Shown here piece after piece: positions 14,610 through 18,309 of a stretch of DNA of 18,309 nucleotides. This stretch comes from Bacteroidota bacterium (lineage in GTDB: Bacteria > Bacteroidota > Bacteroidia > Flavobacteriales > Weeksellaceae), in the NCBI GenBank assembly GCA_023387375.1, contig JAEWIE010000020.1, positions 1 to 18,309 of the forward strand, read 5' to 3'. Position 1 is the first letter of the stretch; every line of letters starts with the position of its first letter. The translations under genes and the position numbers were made by a program. Below the pieces are notes generated by a model. That model worked only from the letters and a program-made list of their open reading frames with translations, ran no database searches and was not told the origin of the DNA.

Positions 14610-14911
14610 TATAAACCGCTATTTTGAAGTTGTGCAATACACAGGTCCACTTCTTTCACAAGGCGATTAATGTGGTTTTTCATCAATCGATTGTGCTCTG
14701 GGTTGCCCGATATTGCAGAATGAAGTTTTATCTTTTTATATTCTTCTGCTAATTCCTGATTTGCTTTTCGTTCCGACTCGAAACGTTGCTTTAAATCCTC
14801 GTACTCCTTTGAAAGCATTGCATGGTTTTCGCTTAGGGTCTGATAGTCTTTCTTGAGTATCAGAATCTTCTTTTCTAAAAGCGAAAAATGGCTTTCTAAA
14901 TCTTTGAGCAT
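14609..14911 (-). CDS. Coiled-coil protein encoded with zapA (ZapB/ZauP-like by position)
   Basis: The 100-aa product is predicted to be almost entirely coiled coil. A leucine-rich heptad pattern runs from about residue 3 to 65 (for example LLEKKILILKKDYQTLSENH), followed by a short break (SAISGNPEHN) and a C-terminal helix (HINRLVKEVDLCIAQLQNS). No enzymatic motif or signal peptide is present, so it is cytoplasmic. It precedes zapA with a one-base overlap and shares its promoter. In other bacteria small coiled-coil partners of ZapA (ZapB in E. coli, ZauP in Caulobacter) act in Z-ring organisation. A similar role is an inference from gene position and fold only. Confidence 0.8.
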   Translation of the reverse strand: MLKDLESHFSLLEKKILILKKDYQTLSENHAMLSKEYEDLKQRFESERKANQELAEEYKKIKLHSAISGNPEHNRLMKNHINRLVKEVDLCIAQLQNSGL

Positions 14912-14936
14912 TTTCAGGTTTCAATTCTAACTATTG

Positions 14937-14944
14937 CAAAAATA
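14937..14944 (-). promoter_or_regulatory. -7 promoter element TATTTTTG of the coiled-coil/zapA operon
   Basis: The minus strand reads TATTTTTG, an exact TAnnTTTG match 25 bases upstream of the coiled-coil gene's ATG, giving a leader of about 20 bases. No -33 TTG is found at normal spacing. Confidence 0.6.
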
Positions 14945-15000
14945 TAAAAAATTAATAGGAATTAGTCATAATTACGAGCCTATTTTAATCGGATTTAAAA

Positions 15001-15029
15001 CAATAAAGAGGAAACCTTGAGATTTCCTC
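15001..15029 (-). terminator. Candidate terminator after menG
   Basis: On the minus strand GAGGAAA (15029-15023) pairs with TTTCCTC (15014-15008) over an 8-base loop and is followed by the T-rich run TTTATTGTTTTAAA. It lies about 70 bases after the menG/ubiE stop. The U-run is interrupted, so efficiency is uncertain. Confidence 0.55.
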
Positions 15030-15097
15030 CTATAAGCTATATCAAATCAAGGCCTTACGTATACGACTCAAGCCTGTTTTCCGACCTATTTCTTACT

Positions 15098-15817
15098 CTA
15101 TTTTGTGGCTTTATAAATCGTTGCAATTCCGAGTGAAAGCGTTTTGTATTCTACTTTGGAATACCCCGCTTCCAGAAGGATCGATTTCATTTTTTCTCCA
15201 TAAGGAAATGCATTCACCGAATCCGGAAGATACGTATAAGCGCGGTTGTCTTTGGAGACGAGGCGGCCGATGAGAGGAAGAATATTTTTGAAATAAAACA
15301 TGTAAAGGGGCCCTAATATCCCTTCTACTTTTGAGAACTCAAGAATGTAAGCACTACTTCCCGGTTTAATGACGCGACGCATTTCAGAGAGTCCTTTGGG
15401 TAAATTCTCAAAATTTCGAACCCCAAAAGCCACACTAAGCGCATCGAAACGATTGTCCTCAAAGTCTAGGTTTTCTGCGTCTCCTTTCTGCATAGAGATT
15501 TTGGAATCAAGTCCTAATTTCTTGATTTTTTTAATCCCTACGTTAAGCATTTGTTGAGAAAGGTCCATCCCCACAATCTGTGCGTTCGTGGCTTTGTGGA
15601 CAGCGATGGCCAAATCTCCAGTCCCCGTGGCGACATCGAGCACTTCTTTCGGCTCATCTTTACGCATCCATTTGACTAACTTTTCGCGCCACAGTACATC
15701 AATTTTCATCGATAGAACATGGTTCAAAAGGTCGTATTTTGGAGCAATGTTATCAAACATGTCCTCCACTTGGCTTTTCTTACTCTCTTCAGAGTGATAG
15801 GGGGTAACGTTTTTCAA
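15098..15817 (-). CDS. menG: Demethylmenaquinone methyltransferase (MenG/UbiE)
   Basis: This SAM-dependent methyltransferase carries out the last step of menaquinone synthesis. The family (UbiE) can also act in ubiquinone synthesis, but Bacteroidota use menaquinone. In the 239-aa product the UbiE signature YDLLNHVLSMKIDVLWR is at 28-44, the SAM-binding motif DVATGTGD at 61-68, and FDALSVAFGVRNF at 124-136. MRRVIKPGS and the C-terminal YLPDSVNAFP (196-205) are also conserved. The length is normal. It starts 3 bp after the stop of the one-TM protein gene and is co-transcribed with it. Confidence 0.96.
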   Translation of the reverse strand: MKNVTPYHSEESKKSQVEDMFDNIAPKYDLLNHVLSMKIDVLWREKLVKWMRKDEPKEVLDVATGTGDLAIAVHKATNAQIVGMDLSQQMLNVGIKKIKKLGLDSKISMQKGDAENLDFEDNRFDALSVAFGVRNFENLPKGLSEMRRVIKPGSSAYILEFSKVEGILGPLYMFYFKNILPLIGRLVSKDNRAYTYLPDSVNAFPYGEKMKSILLEAGYSKVEYKTLSLGIATIYKATK

Positions 15818-15820
15818 TGT

Positions 15821-16390
15821 TTAAAAGTTGTAATAGTTCTTATAGTAATTTAAGAAGTCTTGTTTTCGGAAGATTTTTACGCGGCTTTCTACTTTGTCTA
15901 TGTTTTTAATCACTTGGTCGTAATCTTCGTCGATATTGTAATAAAAATCTTCGTTGTACAAGGAATTAAATTTCTTTGCGCCGCCATAATAGGTTTTTCC
16001 ATCAATCTCTGTTTGAGGAAGTGCGGCGATAAGAGAGTCTTTGTTTAGATTGTATCCATAGTACTGACGATGGATATAATAATCACTGTGGGTAATATTC
16101 ACCAGACCTCTCACTTTGTTCACCGTAAAAGTAGAATCATACAAAAGCTCTTTCTCCTTATTTTTCACTTCAATACGGTTCGTTCCTTTCTTAAGCTCTA
16201 CATTTAAATATTGACCCGAAGTAAGAATTTTTTCCTCCGACCCATTAATTTTAAAATAGTAGGTATCGGGCGTGGGATTGTCCACGAGATATGTATTGGT
16301 TTTCGCCAAAAAGAAGAAATAAATTCCAAAAGCCAGCGCAAAGGAGGCTAGGGCAAATATAAGTCCGTAAAGAGCAGAGTTTTTTTTCAT
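15821..16390 (-). CDS. Single-pass membrane protein of unknown function upstream of menG
   Basis: I do not recognise a family. The 189-aa product has one N-terminal transmembrane helix (about 8-28, LYGLIFALASFALAFGIYFF) that probably anchors it in the inner membrane. The remaining 160 residues would lie outside the cytoplasm. The soluble part begins with what looks like a small beta-rich segment (DTYYFKINGSEEKILTSGQY) and is very rich in Tyr, Asn, Asp and Lys, ending NYYKNYYNF. It has no cysteines and no recognisable catalytic motif. It lies 3 bp before menG/ubiE, so a link to the membrane quinone pathway or simple co-expression is possible but unproven. Confidence 0.85.
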   Translation of the reverse strand: MKKNSALYGLIFALASFALAFGIYFFFLAKTNTYLVDNPTPDTYYFKINGSEEKILTSGQYLNVELKKGTNRIEVKNKEKELLYDSTFTVNKVRGLVNITHSDYYIHRQYYGYNLNKDSLIAALPQTEIDGKTYYGGAKKFNSLYNEDFYYNIDEDYDQVIKNIDKVESRVKIFRKQDFLNYYKNYYNF

Positions 16391-16409
16391 AGTAAGGCTT
16401 AGCGCACTG

Positions 16410-16417
16410 CAAATTTA
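16410..16417 (-). promoter_or_regulatory. -7 promoter element TAAATTTG of the one-TM protein/menG operon
   Basis: The minus strand reads TAAATTTG, an exact TAnnTTTG match 19 bases upstream of the ATG at 16390. It is back to back with the fabH-like promoter on the other strand. Confidence 0.6.
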
Positions 16418-16457
16418 ATAATAATTTTGATTCGCACTCGGATTGCGTATTAATTCT

Positions 16458-16465
16458 TAACTTTG
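16458..16465 (+). promoter_or_regulatory. -7 promoter element TAACTTTG of the KAS III gene
   Basis: This is an exact TAnnTTTG match 32 bases before the ATG, giving a leader of about 27 bases. A TTG at 16427-16429 is 28 bases upstream, longer than usual spacing. Confidence 0.55.
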
Positions 16466-16497
16466 CACCTTCGAGAATTAACTAATCGTATAGACTT

Positions 16498-17565
16498 ATG
16501 CCAAACACCCTAATTATAGGTACAGGAAGTTACCTTCCCAGTCGTGTAATCGAAGGTAGTCACTTTCAAAACTCTGCCTTTTACGACGAAAATAAGGAGC
16601 CCATCACTAAATCCAACGAAGAGATTATTTCTAAATTCGTGGAGATCACGGAAATTGAAAGAAGGCGTTATGTGGAAGATAACGAGGTCAATTCGGATAT
16701 TGCCGCAAGGGCTGCAAAAATTGCCTTAGAAGATTCGAAAATTGACAAAGAAACTCTCGATTATATCATTTGTGCAACCAATTTTGGAGATGTCGATCTT
16801 AATGGACAGCAGAGCTTTATGCCCTCGCTTTCTGCCATTGTTAAAAACAAATTAGGAATCCAAAATCCACACTGCGTCAATTACGATATGATTTTTGGAT
16901 GCCCAGGATGGATTGAAGCCCTTAATTTGGCGGACATTCTCATTAAAGCTGGAAAAGGCAAAAATATTCTTGTGGTCGGTTCTGAGACGCTTAGTCGCGT
17001 GACGGATCCACACGACCGTGACAAACTAATTTTTGCAGACGGAGCAGGGGCAGTTGTGGTGACAGCCACAGAAGATGAAACCGTAGGGATTATCAATACA
17101 AGTACGCTTTGTTTCAACGGAGAGGAAATTAAGTATTTAGTGAACTCTACTAGTTTAAACCCTGAAGCGGATCAAACTAAAAAATACATCCGTATGCGCG
17201 GTCGTAAAATCTATGAGTTTGCACTGACCCAAGTACCAGCCGCTATGAAAAGCACGATTGACGGGGCTGGACTAAGCATTGAAGATATTGATAAAATTCT
17301 TCTTCATCAGGCGAATGCCAAAATGGACCATGCGATTATTGCACGCCTATTTAAACTTTATGGACATTCGAAATACGAAGATAGTGTCGCTCCTATGACC
17401 ATTCAAGAATTTGGAAACTCCTCTGTAGCGACGGTTCCTACGATGCTTGATTTAATCCGTAAAGGCAAATTCGAAGGCCACCAGTTAAAAGAAAATTCAC
17501 ATTTACTTTTCGCCTCCGTTGGAGCGGGAATGAACATTAATGCAATTGTATATAAATTGCCATAA
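16498..17565 (+). CDS. 3-oxoacyl-ACP synthase III (KAS III) family protein
   Basis: This is a thiolase-fold condensing enzyme of the FabH family, which joins an acyl-CoA starter to malonyl-ACP or a related acceptor. The catalytic triad is visible as Cys135 (IFGCPGW), His270 (LLHQANAKM) and Asn307 (EFGNSS). The conserved DGAGAVVV block (181-188) and C-terminal GAGMNINAIVYKL are also present. The active-site surroundings GCPGW differ from the ACAG-type context of standard FabH, and an insertion rich in charged residues lies near 22-40. It therefore may be a second KAS III with another starter, for example in a branched-chain, aryl-polyene or flexirubin-type pathway, rather than the housekeeping FabH. 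No fatty-acid genes are adjacent. At 355 aa it is slightly longer than typical FabH. Confidence 0.88.
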   Translation: MPNTLIIGTGSYLPSRVIEGSHFQNSAFYDENKEPITKSNEEIISKFVEITEIERRRYVEDNEVNSDIAARAAKIALEDSKIDKETLDYIICATNFGDVDLNGQQSFMPSLSAIVKNKLGIQNPHCVNYDMIFGCPGWIEALNLADILIKAGKGKNILVVGSETLSRVTDPHDRDKLIFADGAGAVVVTATEDETVGIINTSTLCFNGEEIKYLVNSTSLNPEADQTKKYIRMRGRKIYEFALTQVPAAMKSTIDGAGLSIEDIDKILLHQANAKMDHAIIARLFKLYGHSKYEDSVAPMTIQEFGNSSVATVPTMLDLIRKGKFEGHQLKENSHLLFASVGAGMNINAIVYKLP

Positions 17566-17593
17566 GCGCGTTCTTTGAAAATTCATAACTTAC

Positions 17594-17626
17594 AAACACA
17601 GACTTTTTTTTCTAGTCTGTGTTTTT
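17594..17626 (+). terminator. Intrinsic terminator of the KAS III gene
   Basis: AAACACAGACT (17594-17604) pairs perfectly with AGTCTGTGTTT (17614-17624) across a 9-base loop, and the T-run continues to 17626. Confidence 0.88.
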
Positions 17627-17647
17627 CGATTTTAGAATCTTAATCTG

Positions 17648-18309
17648 ATGAAGCGCTTTTTTTTACTTTTTACAATTGTCTTTTTTTTCCTAGAGATTTA
17701 TCTCTACCAGGCGGTGAGAACCATCACCAGTAGCGCCCTACTCCGTGGTCTTTATATAGGCATCTCGCTAAGTGTATACCTGTATCTATTTTACCAGTAT
17801 TTTCTCTTTTCTCAAAAAAGCCTAAGTGCGCTGCAGCTTCAAATTATTGTGACGCTATTTTTAGCGCTATTAATGCCCAAACTATTAATTGCCGTTTATC
17901 TTCTTATTGACGATGTGCTCCGACTAGGAGAATTTTCTTTTAGATCGCTGCATCCGACGGCTGAGGTTTTCTATCCCGAAAGACGAAAGCTTCTTAGCTA
18001 TTTAGGAATTGGAAGTGCGGCCATTTTAAGTGGGCTCTTTCTCGACGGGGTAATAAACGGAAAATATCGACACCGCGTTCGAAAAGTAAAATTGAAATTT
18101 AAGAATTTACCTAAAGAATTTCAGGGATATCGCATTGTGCAAATTTCGGATCTTCATTCTGGAAGTTTTTTGCATCCACAAAAACTTCGTCCCGCGTTTG
18201 AACTAATCAATGCGCAGAAGCCCGATTTAATTCTTTTCACTGGAGACGCGGTTAACAATTTAGCAAGTGAATTTGAACCCTTCAAAGTCTTTTTCCAATC
18301 GCTTCGAGC
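17648..18309 (+). CDS. Membrane-anchored metallophosphoesterase, N-terminal part
   Basis: The gene is cut by the right edge after 220 codons. The visible product begins with three probable transmembrane helices (about 3-20, 32-52 and 64-86), then a further hydrophobic segment (117-135). A calcineurin-like phosphoesterase domain begins near 157. Metal-ligand motifs are SDLHSG (Asp168, His170) and TGDAVNN (Asp200, Asn204), the first blocks of the DxH...GDxxxN pattern. The arrangement resembles the YkuE/YaeI class of membrane phosphoesterases, some of which act on lipid phosphates such as UDP-diacylglucosamine, but the substrate here is not known. The remaining motifs (GNH, and the His pairs) lie outside the window. 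The start ATG follows the KAS III terminator by about 20 bases. Codon use includes runs of TTT/TTC in the first helix. Confidence 0.88.
   Translation, partial: MKRFFLLFTIVFFFLEIYLYQAVRTITSSALLRGLYIGISLSVYLYLFYQYFLFSQKSLSALQLQIIVTLFLALLMPKLLIAVYLLIDDVLRLGEFSFRSLHPTAEVFYPERRKLLSYLGIGSAAILSGLFLDGVINGKYRHRVRKVKLKFKNLPKEFQGYRIVQISDLHSGSFLHPQKLRPAFELINAQKPDLILFTGDAVNNLASEFEPFKVFFQSLR

Noticed and set aside
14736..14924. 62-aa minus-strand ORF overlapping the coiled-coil gene
   Set aside because: It overlaps in a different frame and has no coherent pattern; the coiled-coil frame is regular and coupled to zapA.
1..18309. CRISPR arrays, insertion sequences, tRNA or rRNA genes
   Set aside because: No regularly spaced repeats, transposase frames, terminal inverted repeats flanking a gene, or tRNA-like cloverleaf were seen by eye on either strand.

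Overview
The window looks like chromosomal DNA of a Bacteroidota (Bacteroidetes) bacterium, most likely class Flavobacteriia and near the Chryseobacterium/Weeksellaceae group. The reasons are a SusC/SusD-type outer-membrane pair, a MetRS with KISTS in place of KMSKS, the many TAnnTTTG promoter elements (the Bacteroidota -7 box) with no Shine-Dalgarno sequences, and strongly A+T-rich intergenic DNA. The family-level placement is an inference. I see no rRNA, tRNA, insertion sequence, phage gene or CRISPR array.

Layout. (1) 1-3014, minus strand: a TonB-dependent SusC-like porin followed by the start of its SusD-like lipoprotein partner, which runs off the left edge. (2) 3015-3402: a 388-base A+T-rich divergent control region. 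(3) 3403-9515: metG (+), an AGCS sodium:amino-acid symporter (-), a small secreted protein of unknown function (+), mscL (+), and a minus-strand pair of a small HAD phosphatase-like protein and a SerA-type dehydrogenase. (4) 9732-11369, plus strand: idi (isoprenoid synthesis) and gcvT (glycine cleavage). (5) 11464-14911, minus strand: hsp20, an ArsC/Spx-like protein, rny (RNase Y), a structured RNA that I interpret as 6S RNA, zapA, and a coiled-coil protein overlapping zapA by one base. (6) 15098-16390, minus strand: a one-TM protein and menaquinone methyltransferase menG/ubiE. (7) 16498-18309, plus strand: a KAS III (FabH-like) enzyme and the start of a membrane-anchored metallophosphoesterase.

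Most genes are housekeeping. Convergent gene pairs (metG/AGCS, mscL/serA, gcvT/hsp20) are separated by strong hairpins with T-runs on one or both sides, so they can act as shared terminators.

The most interesting piece is the 14130-14312 segment between zapA and rny. It carries no ORF but encodes, on the minus strand, a long rod-shaped RNA. It has a 13-bp closing stem followed by seven U residues, an internal stem, an open bubble and an apical hairpin. It also has a 9-bp alternative helix that competes with the closing stem. The position after zapA matches ssrS in gammaproteobacteria. Other points of interest are promoter boxes so close to start codons that idi and the ArsC-like gene should give leaderless mRNAs, and an unresolved SusC start.
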